Source: Paenibacillus sp. FSL K6-1096
GTDB lineage: Bacteria; Bacillota; Bacilli; Paenibacillales; Paenibacillaceae
Length of the DNA stretch: 64,000 nt
NCBI RefSeq assembly: GCF_037977055.1
Contig: NZ_CP150274.1
Coordinates: 3,844,001 to 3,908,000, forward strand
Reading direction: 5' to 3'
The stretch's first letter is position 1. Every line of letters begins with the position of its first letter. The position numbers and the translations under genes were made by a program. The notes under the pieces were generated by a model. That model had not been told where the DNA came from, did not search any database, and saw only the letters and a list, made by a program, of their open reading frames with translations. Shown here piece after piece: positions 9,848 to 19,915 of this stretch.

Positions 9848-10483
9848 ATGGTCTATCAGTATACGGCGATTGGAGATTCATTGACCACCGGATTCGGCGC
9901 GCTGCCCGGTAACGGCTTTGTACCCGTCTACCGCCGGATGGCAGAAGGCCGGCTGCGCACCCAGGTAGTCCCGGCGAATCTTGGAGTCAACGGCCTGACT
10001 ACGGAGGGGCTGAAGCAGCGGCTGTCATCTGCCACCTACCGCTCGGCTGTGAAGGAAGCGCAGATCATTACGGTATCCATTGGCGGTAATGACCTCATTA
10101 AGGCCGCCAAGTCCACAGGTCCGCGGCCTGGGGAATTCCAAAGGGTGCTTCAGAACGCGCTGCAGAATTGCAAACGGAATTTCAGCGATATTATGGGCAC
10201 CCTGTCACACCTGAAGGCAGGCACCCGCAGCCCGTATATCCTGCGGATCGTAGGCTTGTATAATCCCTATCCGCAGGTGGATGAGGCAACGGAGTGGGTG
10301 CGGCAGTTCAACCGTTATGCGGCCGGCTACAGCAGTTACAATGTAGGGTTTGCTTCCATCTATCATGAATTCGCAGGCAATGAGCGGGGGCTGCTGTTTC
10401 TGGATCATATCCATCCGAACGGCAGGGGGTACCGGGTGATCGCGGGCAAGCTGGATGCGCTAGGCTATGGCGGCTTGCGATAG
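9848..10483 (+). CDS. SGNH/GDSL-type esterase or lipase
   Basis: 211-residue cytoplasmic SGNH hydrolase without a signal peptide. Block I GDSLTTG carries the nucleophile Ser11, GGNDL near residue 82 is block III, and DHIHPNGRGY near the C-terminus holds the catalytic Asp and His. Substrate cannot be told; relatives hydrolyse acyl or acetyl esters. The ribosome binding site is GGGAGGGAAGG. It converges with clpP, and a strong two-way terminator separates them. Confidence 0.88.
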   Translation: MVYQYTAIGDSLTTGFGALPGNGFVPVYRRMAEGRLRTQVVPANLGVNGLTTEGLKQRLSSATYRSAVKEAQIITVSIGGNDLIKAAKSTGPRPGEFQRVLQNALQNCKRNFSDIMGTLSHLKAGTRSPYILRIVGLYNPYPQVDEATEWVRQFNRYAAGYSSYNVGFASIYHEFAGNERGLLFLDHIHPNGRGYRVIAGKLDALGYGGLR

Positions 10484-10526
10484 AAAAAGGCTGCTTCAGA
10501 CCATGAAGGTCTGAAGCAGCCTTTTA
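10484..10526. terminator. Bidirectional terminator between the SGNH gene and clpP
   Basis: AAAAAGGCTGCTTCAGACC / GGTCTGAAGCAGCCTTTT, an 18-bp near-perfect stem with A- and T-runs on both sides, serving both converging genes. Confidence 0.9.
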
Positions 10527-10545
10527 TTTGAATTCCGGGGATGAG

Positions 10546-11142
10546 TTACACGCCTGCCGGCAGTGTCTTCTCAATCACCTTATCGACGATACCGTATTCG
10601 GCAGCATCTGCAGCACTCATGAAGTAATCGCGGTCGGTGTCCTTCTCGATCTTCTCCAGCGGCTGGCCGGTACGTTCGGACAGAATGCGGTTCAGCTTCT
10701 CACGCAGCTTGATGATGCGGCGGGCGCGGATTTCGATATCCGAAGCCTGGCCCTGGGCACCGCCCAGCGGCTGGTGAATCATAATTTCGCTGTTGGGAAG
10801 AGCAAAGCGCTTGCCCTTCGCGCCGGCGTTCAGCAGGAAGGCGCCCATAGAAGCAGCCATCCCTACACAGATGGTGGAGACATCCGGCTTAATGTATTGC
10901 ATTGTATCGAAGATGGCCATACCCGCTGTGATGGAACCGCCAGGGCTGTTGATATACAGGTGAATATCCTTCTCCGGGTCCTCGGCAGCCAGGAAGAGCA
11001 TTTGTGCGATGATAGAATTGGCAACCACGTCATTAACCTCCGTTCCAAGGAAAATGATGCGGTCCTTCAGCAGGCGGGAATAGATGTCATAAGCACGCTC
11101 ACCGCGGTTGCTCTGTTCTACGACCATAGGAATATAACTCAC
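10546..11142 (-). CDS. clpP: ATP-dependent Clp protease proteolytic subunit ClpP
   Basis: 198 residues. Forms the tetradecameric serine protease that degrades unfolded and tagged proteins with ClpX or ClpC. The catalytic triad is visible: Ser98 (GMAASMG), His123 (MIHQPLGG) and Asp172 (DRDYFMSA). The start is GTG at 11142 with AAGGAGG upstream. A sigma-A promoter (11208-11236) is overlapped by a perfect CtsR operator (11231-11247), so heat and stress induction by release of CtsR is expected. Confidence 0.97.
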   Translation of the reverse strand: MSYIPMVVEQSNRGERAYDIYSRLLKDRIIFLGTEVNDVVANSIIAQMLFLAAEDPEKDIHLYINSPGGSITAGMAIFDTMQYIKPDVSTICVGMAASMGAFLLNAGAKGKRFALPNSEIMIHQPLGGAQGQASDIEIRARRIIKLREKLNRILSERTGQPLEKIEKDTDRDYFMSAADAAEYGIVDKVIEKTLPAGV

Positions 11143-11207
11143 GTGGAAAACCTCCTTAAAATGGGTGCTTCGGATGTGTTCATTTTTACTGTTACCGTAT
11201 TAACCAC

Positions 11208-11236
11208 ATGATAAACAAATTCAAACAAAAAGTCAA
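11208..11236 (-). promoter_or_regulatory. Sigma-A promoter of clpP
   Basis: On the minus strand, TTGACT (11236-11231), a 17-base spacer and TATCAT (11213-11208). Confidence 0.75.
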
Positions 11237-11247
11237 AGAAAGTCAAA
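11231..11247 (-). promoter_or_regulatory. CtsR operator of clpP
   Basis: AGTCAAAGAAAGTCAAA on the plus strand matches the CtsR heptad direct repeat RGTCAAA-NAN-RGTCAAA at every position and covers the clpP -35 element. Confidence 0.88.
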
Positions 11248-11254
11248 CTCAGTT

Positions 11255-11284
11255 TTAAAAAAAAGAGCCCGTAAGCGGCTCTGT
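11255..11284 (-). terminator. Terminator after tRNA-Arg
   Basis: On the minus strand AGAGCC pairs with GGCTCT and is followed by eight T. It lies between the tRNA and the clpP promoter. Confidence 0.8.
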
Positions 11285-11337
11285 TGGTTAATATATGGTA
11301 TGGCTTGCTAAAACATGCATAAAAAAGCAAAAAAAAG

Positions 11338-11412
11338 TGGCGCGCCCGCCAAGAATCGAACTTGGATCTCAGGCTTCGGAGGCCTACGTCATATCCATTG
11401 GACCACGGGCGC
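11338..11412 (-). tRNA. tRNA-Arg (anticodon CCG)
   Basis: 75 nt on the minus strand. The acceptor stem GCGCCCG/CGGGCGC is perfect, with discriminator G and encoded CCA. The T-arm is CCAAG-TTCGATT-CTTGG; the anticodon loop CTCCGAA gives CCG, reading CGG codons. The D-stem is GTC/GAC. Confidence 0.93.
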
Positions 11413-11600
11413 AACAGAAGTTATTATAATATACTTATCAGATAAAAGCAATGTGTAATCTTTGTGCCGCGAAAAATAGTTTTGGTGTGCCTTCATGAAG
11501 GGCTGCCGGAGGTGCTGTCCCAGCCTGCGGATGAATGGACAAGCCAGCGGGGAATGATGTATAAGATGAAAGCGCCCGGAGAATTATAGTCTCGGAACAC

Positions 11601-11629
11601 TTGCACTCTGCGTCCGTTTTGGGTAGAAT
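11601..11629 (+). promoter_or_regulatory. Sigma-A promoter of the cggR-glycolysis operon
   Basis: TTGCAC (11601-11606), 17 bases, TAGAAT (11624-11629); predicted start near 11636, at the left edge of the CggR operator. The 188 bases between the tRNA and this promoter contain nothing else recognisable. Confidence 0.7.
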
Positions 11630-11634
11630 ATGGG

Positions 11635-11670
11635 TGGGACTTAAAAAGTTAACCCGGGACATTTTGAGAC
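11635..11670 (+). promoter_or_regulatory. CggR operator (two direct repeats)
   Basis: TGGGAC-N6-AGTT-N4-CGGGAC-N6-AGAC follows the Bacillus CggR operator layout CGGGAC-N6-TGTC-N4-CGGGAC-N6-TGTC with a few substitutions. It lies just downstream of the promoter, where a bound repressor would block transcription until fructose-1,6-bisphosphate releases it. Confidence 0.8.
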
Positions 11671-11715
11671 CACGAACAAGGGATAAGAGAAAGACGAAGT
11701 TGCAGGAGTGAAAGC

Positions 11716-12768
11716 ATGCGTAATTTATTGGAAATCCAAAAGCAGCTTCTGCCTGATCTCATGGACACCCTTAAGAGACGGTACACGATTCTACATCAGA
11801 TCATGCTGTCCGATATTATCGGCCGCAGGACGTTAGCCGCATCGCTTGATATGACCGAGCGGGTATTGCGCGCCGAGACGGATCTTCTGAAATCGCAAGG
11901 GCTCATTGAGATCGAGAGCGTCGGTATGCGCATCAGCGATGCCGGACGCAGACTGCTTGACCTGCTGGAGCCGGTCGCCAAGAGCCTTTTCGGCCTGGAT
12001 GATCTGGAGGAGAAAATTCGTACCACGTACGGTCTTGCCAAAGTGATTGTAGTGCCTGGTGATTGTGAGACCTCGCCGTTCACCAAGCGTGAGCTGGGTC
12101 GTGCAGGCTCCAAGGCGCTGCTGAGTGCGCTGCGCAGCGATGACACGGTCGCCGTTACCGGCGGTTCCACCCTTGCCGAGATGGCTGACCAGCTGACTCC
12201 GCCGCTGTCCCCCTCCTATAAGAACGTCTGGGTTGTCCCGGCACGCGGAGGACTCGGGGAGAGCATGGAGATACAGGCCAACACCATTGCTTCAACGATG
12301 GCCAAGCGGATTGGCGCTAACTACCGCCTGCTGCATGTGCCGGATCTGCTCAGCAATGAAGCCTATCAGTCACTTGCCATGGACTCCAACATTGGAGAGA
12401 TTGTACAGACGATCCGCGGATCGCGTATCATTGTACATGGGATTGGCGATGCCATTGAGATGACCCACCGCCGTAAGCTGGATGCTGCTACCATCTCTGA
12501 GATTCAGGGCGAGGGCGCTGTAGCCGAATCGTTCGGATACTATTTCGATGAGAACGGCCAAGTGGTACACTCCATGCTGACCATGGGGCTGCGTCTGGAA
12601 GACATTATCCGGACAGAGGTTGTTATCGGGATTGCCGGAGGCAAGCGGAAGGCGAAGGCCATTCATGCCATGCTGAAGTTCGGGCAGGAGGATATTCTTG
12701 TCACTGACGAAGCGGCTGCTGTCGAAATCGGCAAAGAAATCGACAAAGATTCGCAAAAGGTCCTATAG
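11716..12768 (+). CDS. cggR: Central glycolytic genes regulator CggR
   Basis: 350-residue repressor of the SorC/DeoR class: an N-terminal winged helix-turn-helix (about 30-90, IGRRTLAASLDMTERVLRAE) and a C-terminal sugar-phosphate-binding domain (about 95-345, with GGSTLAEMAD). It senses fructose-1,6-bisphosphate and represses its own operon. The ATG follows AGGAGTG. Followed by gapA after 116 bases. Operon order and the operator just upstream support the assignment. Confidence 0.95.
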   Translation: MRNLLEIQKQLLPDLMDTLKRRYTILHQIMLSDIIGRRTLAASLDMTERVLRAETDLLKSQGLIEIESVGMRISDAGRRLLDLLEPVAKSLFGLDDLEEKIRTTYGLAKVIVVPGDCETSPFTKRELGRAGSKALLSALRSDDTVAVTGGSTLAEMADQLTPPLSPSYKNVWVVPARGGLGESMEIQANTIASTMAKRIGANYRLLHVPDLLSNEAYQSLAMDSNIGEIVQTIRGSRIIVHGIGDAIEMTHRRKLDAATISEIQGEGAVAESFGYYFDENGQVVHSMLTMGLRLEDIIRTEVVIGIAGGKRKAKAIHAMLKFGQEDILVTDEAAAVEIGKEIDKDSQKVL

Positions 12769-12884
12769 ATTCCATTTAATGGGGCGCGCGAAGCGGTATT
12801 ATGCATTATACTTAACCTTGTTGTCTTGACTAGCCTTACGGCCTGTCTTGAATAAATAAAACGAAATCTAGGAGGAACTATTCA

Positions 12885-13895
12885 ATGAGTGTAAAAGTGG
12901 GAATTAACGGTTTTGGACGTATTGGACGCCTTGCATTCCGCCGTATTCAAAATGTAGAAGGTATCGAAGTGGTAGCCATCAACGACTTGACTGACGCCAA
13001 GATGCTTGCTCATTTGCTTAAATATGATACAACTCAAGGTAAATTCCAGGGAGACGTTGAAGTACATGACGGATTCTTCAAAGTAAACGGTAAAGATGTT
13101 AAGGTTCTGGCGAACCGCAACCCTGAAGAGCTTCCTTGGGGAGAGCTCGGCGTTGACATCGTTCTGGAATGCACAGGCTTCTTCACAACTAAAGAAGCTG
13201 CTGAGAAGCACCTGAAAGGCGGAGCTAAGAAGGTTGTTATTTCCGCTCCAGCTACCGGCGACATGAAGACTGTTGTATACAACGTTAACGATGACATCCT
13301 GGACGGTTCCGAAACTGTAATCTCCGGCGCATCTTGCACAACAAACTGCCTGGCTCCTATGGCTAAGGTTCTGAACGACAAGTTCGGTATCGTAGAAGGC
13401 CTGATGACTACAATCCACGCTTACACTGGCGACCAGAACACACTGGATGCTCCGCACGCCAAAGGCGACTTCAGACGCGCCCGCGCTGCTGCTGAGAACA
13501 TCATCCCTAACACTACCGGTGCTGCCAAAGCAATCGGCCTGGTTATTCCAGAACTGAAAGGCAAGCTGGACGGTGCAGCACAACGTGTGCCTGTAGCTAC
13601 TGGTTCCCTGACTGAGCTGGTAACTGTTCTTGAGAAGAACGTAACCGTTGAAGACATCAATGCAGCTATGAAAGCAGCTTCCGATCCGGAAACTTATGGC
13701 TACACTGAAGATGAAATCGTATCTTCCGACATCAAGGGCATGACTTTCGGTTCCCTGTTCGATGCTACTCAGACTAAGGTTCTGACTGTTGGCGACAAGC
13801 AGCTGGTTAAGACTGTTGCCTGGTACGACAACGAAATGTCCTACACTGCACAGCTCGTCCGCACTTTGGAGAAGTTCGCTAAGCTCGCTAAGTAA
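12885..13895 (+). CDS. gapA: Glyceraldehyde-3-phosphate dehydrogenase (glycolytic, NAD)
   Basis: 336 residues. Oxidises glyceraldehyde-3-phosphate to 1,3-bisphosphoglycerate in glycolysis. NAD-binding [10 protein letters not shown] is at the N-terminus, and the catalytic cysteine lies in SGASCTTNC near residue 151. Ribosome binding site AGGAGGAA. Codon choice is strongly biased, as expected for a very highly expressed gene, which also creates long open frames on the opposite strand. A hairpin follows before pgk. Confidence 0.97.
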   Translation: MSVKVGINGFGRIGRLAFRRIQNVEGIEVVAINDLTDAKMLAHLLKYDTTQGKFQGDVEVHDGFFKVNGKDVKVLANRNPEELPWGELGVDIVLECTGFFTTKEAAEKHLKGGAKKVVISAPATGDMKTVVYNVNDDILDGSETVISGASCTTNCLAPMAKVLNDKFGIVEGLMTTIHAYTGDQNTLDAPHAKGDFRRARAAAENIIPNTTGAAKAIGLVIPELKGKLDGAAQRVPVATGSLTELVTVLEKNVTVEDINAAMKAASDPETYGYTEDEIVSSDIKGMTFGSLFDATQTKVLTVGDKQLVKTVAWYDNEMSYTAQLVRTLEKFAKLAK

Positions 13896-13921
13896 GACCG
13901 ATTTCATATAAGCGGTACAAT

Positions 13922-13958
13922 AGAGCGGAAACAAGGAAAGTCTGTTTCCGCTCTTTCT
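13922..13958 (+). terminator. Hairpin between gapA and pgk (partial terminator or mRNA stabiliser)
   Basis: AGAGCGGAAAC pairs perfectly with GTTTCCGCTCT, but only TTCT follows. It probably gives partial termination or protects the gapA transcript, allowing gapA to be made in excess over pgk-eno. Confidence 0.65.
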
Positions 13959-14012
13959 AAATGAAATGGCTTCGTGAAGCAACCAATTCTGGGTGTGGAG
14001 GAAATAATAATC

Positions 14013-15194
14013 ATGAACAAAAAAAGTGTCCGTGATGTAGAAGTAAAAGGCAAACGCGTATTCGTGCGTGTAGATTTCAACGTGCCTGTGGAAGAGGGCA
14101 AGATCACTGATGATACCCGTATCCGCGAAACCCTTCCAACAATTAAGTACCTGATCGAGCACGGTGCAAAGGTCATTCTGGCCAGCCATATGGGCCGTCC
14201 TAAGGGTGAATTCGTCGATTCCATGCGTCTGACCACCGCGGCAGAACGTCTGTCTGAGCTGCTCGGCAAACCGGTTGCCAAAGCGGATGAAGCCGTTGGC
14301 GATGCCGTGAAAGCGAAGATCGCTGAGCTGAATGAAGGCGATGTGCTGGTGCTTGAGAATGTCCGTTTCTATAAAGGCGAAGAGAAGAACGATCCTGAAC
14401 TGGCTAAGCAGTTCGCAGAACTGGCTGACCTGTTCGTTAACGATGCCTTCGGCGCAGCTCACCGTGCCCATGCATCGACAGAAGGTATCGCACACTTCCT
14501 GCCGGCAGTATCCGGCCTTCTGATGGAGAAGGAATTGTCCGTTCTCGGCAAAGCTCTGTCGAGCCCTGAACGTCCATTTACTGCCATCATCGGCGGCTCC
14601 AAGGTTAAAGACAAAATTGACGTGATCGACAACCTGCTGAACCTGGCGGACAACGTACTGATTGGCGGCGGCCTCTCTTACACCTTCACCAAGGCTCAAG
14701 GCTACGAAATCGGCAAATCTCTGGTAGACAACGACAAGATTGATGTAGCGCTTGGATTCATCGAGAAGGCCAAGAAGCTGGGCAAGAACTTCCTGCTTCC
14801 GGTTGACGTTGTTGTCGCTGATAAATTCGGTGCGGATGCCAACACCAAGATTGTTGATGCAACTGACATCCCTGCGGACTGGGAAGGCCTCGACATCGGA
14901 CCTAAGACCCGCGAAATGTATGCTGATATTATCAAAAACTCCAAGCTGGTCGTATGGAACGGACCGATGGGCGTATTTGAAATCGACATCTTCGCTGAAG
15001 GTACAAAGGCTGTAGCTCAGGCTTGTGCAACTACCGAAGGCTACACAGTCATCGGCGGCGGGGATTCCGCTGCGGCTGCTGAGAAATTCCACCTCGCAGA
15101 CCAGATGGACCATATCTCTACAGGCGGCGGAGCATCGCTTGAGTTCATGGAAGGCAAGGCGCTTCCAGGCGTTGAAGCACTGAACGACAAGTAA
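14013..15194 (+). CDS. pgk: Phosphoglycerate kinase
   Basis: 393 residues. Transfers phosphate from 1,3-bisphosphoglycerate to ADP. Signatures: [12 protein letters not shown] near the N-terminus, NGPMGVFE and the GGGDSAAA nucleotide loop near the C-terminus. The ATG at 14013, behind GGAGG, is preferred over GTG 13974, which would add 13 unconserved residues. Confidence 0.97.
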   Translation: MNKKSVRDVEVKGKRVFVRVDFNVPVEEGKITDDTRIRETLPTIKYLIEHGAKVILASHMGRPKGEFVDSMRLTTAAERLSELLGKPVAKADEAVGDAVKAKIAELNEGDVLVLENVRFYKGEEKNDPELAKQFAELADLFVNDAFGAAHRAHASTEGIAHFLPAVSGLLMEKELSVLGKALSSPERPFTAIIGGSKVKDKIDVIDNLLNLADNVLIGGGLSYTFTKAQGYEIGKSLVDNDKIDVALGFIEKAKKLGKNFLLPVDVVVADKFGADANTKIVDATDIPADWEGLDIGPKTREMYADIIKNSKLVVWNGPMGVFEIDIFAEGTKAVAQACATTEGYTVIGGGDSAAAAEKFHLADQMDHISTGGGASLEFMEGKALPGVEALNDK

Positions 15195-15976
<782 letters not shown>

Positions 15977-15977
<1 letters not shown>

Positions 15978-17521
15978 TGTCAGCACCAAGACCTGTAGCT
16001 CTAATCATTATGGACGGGTTCGGATTGCGCAATACGGATGAAGGCAACGCTGTTGCCCAAGCCAACAAGCCGAATTACGACCGTTACCTGAAGCAATATC
16101 CGAACACTACACTTACCGCTTGCGGTGAGGCTGTAGGTCTGCCTGAAGGACAAATGGGCAACTCGGAGGTAGGACATCTTAACATCGGCGCCGGCCGGAT
16201 CGTATATCAGGATCTGACCCGTATCGACAAGTCGATCCGTGACGGTGAATTCTTCGAGAACGAGACGCTGGTAGCTGCTGTGAGAAGCGCGAAGTCAGCA
16301 GGCAAGAAGCTTCATCTCTATGCTCTTGTATCGGACGGCGGCGTGCATTCCCACATCAACCACTTGTTCGCGATGCTGGATCTGGCGAAGAAGGAAGACC
16401 TGCATGAAGTCTATATCCATGCCTTCATGGACGGACGGGATGTACCGCCGGACAGCGGACAGAAGTTCATTCAGGACCTCATCGCCAAGATTGAAGAGGT
16501 TGGTGTAGGAACGATTGCTACGGTATCCGGGCGTTACTATGCTATGGACCGTGACAAGCGCTGGGAGCGTGTAGAGAAAGCTTACCGTGCGATGGTATAC
16601 GGCGAAGGCCCGAAATATACCGACGCTCTGCAGGCGATCACTGCATCCTACCAGAATTCCGTGTATGATGAATTCGTGGAACCAAGTGTAATTGTGGATA
16701 GCCAGAATAACCCGGTAGCGACAGTGGGGAGCGGAGACTCCGTAGTGTTCCTGAACTTCCGTCCTGACCGTGCGATCCAGCTGTCCCAAGTATTCACGAA
16801 CTCCGATTTCCGCGGCTTCGACCGGGGTCCCAAGTTCCCGCAGAATCTGCATTTCGTCTGTCTGACTACCTTCAGCGAGACCGTTCAGGGCTATGTAGCT
16901 TATTCTCCGAAGAACCTGGACAATACCCTTGGTGAAGTGCTGGTTCAACACAATAAGAAGCAGCTGCGCATTGCGGAGACCGAGAAGTATCCGCATGTAA
17001 CCTTCTTCTTCAGCGGCGGACGCGATGAAGAGCTTCCGGGCGAGACACGCATTCTGATCAATTCGCCGAAGGTGGCAACCTATGATCTTAAGCCTGAGAT
17101 GAGCGCATACGAAGTGGCGGCGGCCTGCGTAGCGGAGATCGAAGCGGACAGACAGGATGCCATTATCCTGAACTTCGCCAATCCTGATATGGTTGGACAC
17201 TCCGGTATGCTGGAGCCTACCATCAAGGCGGTAGAAGTGACGGACGAATGTGTAGGCAAGGTTGTAGATGCTGTGGTAGCCAAGGGCGGCGTGGCCATTA
17301 TCATTGCCGACCATGGTAATGCCGATATGGTCTTCGATGAAGAAGGCCGTCCGTTCACAGCCCACACCACCAACCCGGTTCCGTTCATTGTGACTACTGA
17401 AGATGTGGTGCTGCGCGAATCCGGTATTCTTGCCGATGTGGCGCCAACGATCCTGGATCTGATGGGCATTCCGCAGCCTGCGGAGATGACCGGCCAATCC
17501 ATGATTGCCAGCCGCAAGTAA
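15977..17521 (+). CDS. gpmI: Phosphoglycerate mutase, cofactor-independent
   Basis: 514 residues. Manganese-dependent conversion of 3- to 2-phosphoglycerate. The nucleophile serine is in [10 protein letters not shown]; metal-binding IIMDGFGLR and IIADHGNAD segments are present. Start ATG overlaps the tpiA stop, so translation is probably coupled, with a GAGGGGG ribosome binding site inside the tpiA end. Confidence 0.96.
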
Positions 17522-18877
<1,356 letters not shown>

Positions 18878-18904
18878 TTTCTTTTGAATCAATAAGTACG
18901 TGTG

Positions 18905-18932
18905 AGCCTGCCGGTTTCCGGCAGGCTTTTTA
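18905..18932 (+). terminator. Terminator of the glycolysis operon
   Basis: AGCCTGCCGG-TTT-CCGGCAGGCT, a perfect 10-bp stem with a three-base loop, then TTTT. Confidence 0.9.
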
Positions 18933-19034
18933 GTTTGAGAGCAGGATGGCATGTATATGAAAAACCGAAAACAATGGGGGGCTGCGCTGAGGGATGGGCC
19001 CCATGCTTCATATAGGCAATAACCGTTATAGTGG

Positions 19035-19243
19035 AATCCTGTAAGAAGTGCAACAATACTGTCCAATAAAAGCTGCCTATCCTTGAAATCCTGCACGAAA
19101 AGCAACAAATCCAGCGCTAACTTGCTCTTTTCACCGGAATTTATGCAAATATTGCAACAATGCACCGCAGCCAGTAATAGTTACAGAAAAATCTTGCAAG
19201 ATGTGCAACAATGCCGCTTCATTCAAGCTGTCTGAGATTTTCA
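19035..19243. repeat. Degenerate ~52-bp tandem repeat, four units
   Basis: The core GCAACAA recurs at 19050, 19102, 19154 and 19205, spacing 52, 52 and 51. Each core is preceded by an ATCCTGYAMGAARTG-like stretch. Units are diverged but clearly periodic. They lie in the 447-base gap between eno and secG; outside them the gap holds only the secG promoter. No ORF is credible here. Compare the 51-bp repeat at 45541-45735. Confidence 0.65.
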
Positions 19244-19276
19244 TAGTGTGACAAGGCTGGAATGCAGTCCGGAAGG

Positions 19277-19305
19277 TTGTATTCATTCTGTGGCTATGTT
19301 AAAAT
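19277..19305 (+). promoter_or_regulatory. Sigma-A promoter of secG
   Basis: TTGTAT (19277-19282), 17 bases, TAAAAT (19300-19305). Confidence 0.65.
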
Positions 19306-19379
19306 AAAAATGCTGTTTATGATACGTGAATACTAATTTAGCATAGATAGTGATGCTTGGACGTAGGAGGTGGAAGTGA

Positions 19380-19613
19380 ATGGATATCTTTTTGAAAGTG
19401 GTGCTTCTGATTTTTGCCGTAGGTCTGATCGCGGTCGTTCTTCTGCAAAAAGGGAAAAGCGCCGGTCTATCTGGTGCCATCTCCGGCGGTGCTGAGCATC
19501 TCTTCGGCAAAACGAAAGCGCGCGGTATGGAGCTTGTCCTTCAGCGTGTTACGGTTGGTCTGGCAGCCGGATTCTTTATCATGTCAATTGTTGTAGCCAT
19601 TGTGGTTGATTAA
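19380..19613 (+). CDS. secG: Preprotein translocase subunit SecG
   Basis: 77 residues with two membrane helices (about 3-22 and 54-74) joined by the conserved [17 protein letters not shown] stretch. An accessory subunit of the SecYEG protein-export channel that aids SecA-driven translocation. Ribosome binding site GTAGGAGGTGG. Own promoter and terminator; located upstream of rnr as in many Bacillota. Confidence 0.95.
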   Translation: MDIFLKVVLLIFAVGLIAVVLLQKGKSAGLSGAISGGAEHLFGKTKARGMELVLQRVTVGLAAGFFIMSIVVAIVVD

Positions 19614-19625
19614 TAGGACTACAGT

Positions 19626-19668
19626 AAGCCTTCGCACTGTTCTGAATGGAATGGGTGAAGGCTTTTTT
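19626..19668 (+). terminator. Terminator of secG
   Basis: AAGCCTTC pairs with GAAGGCTT (long loop), followed by six T. Confidence 0.75.
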
Positions 19669-19672
19669 GATA

Positions 19673-19734
19673 GATTTGGGGTCCCCGCAAAGTACCTGAG
19701 TCATCATCGAAGCTAAAGCCCCACTTTGTGGGGT
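19673..19734. repeat. Dispersed palindromic repeat, copy 3
   Basis: Nearly identical to copy 1 at 1260-1322, including the internal AAAGTACCTGAGTCATCATC segment, with GGGGTCCCCGCAAAGT and ACTTTGTGGGG ends. Again directly behind a terminator. The 180 bases from here to the rnr start contain no clear element beyond AT-rich promoter-like sequence. Confidence 0.75.
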
Positions 19735-19915
19735 TATTTTGTATGCAGATTTGACATTGTGAACATCCTAACAGGGATGCCGGGGATTGATTTCGTGTAT
19801 ACTAGGGTATGAAGTAGTAAAGGTAAATTTTACTTGGATGTACTGAATGTGAAGTAGGACAAGACATACATATATGCCAGGGGCATGTATGCTGCGGAGG
19901 GCCGAGGTGACGAAC

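Noticed and set aside
11413-11600. Riboswitch or other leader element before cggR
   Set aside because: No conserved fold was found, and the promoter and CggR operator lie downstream of this stretch, so it would not be transcribed with cggR.
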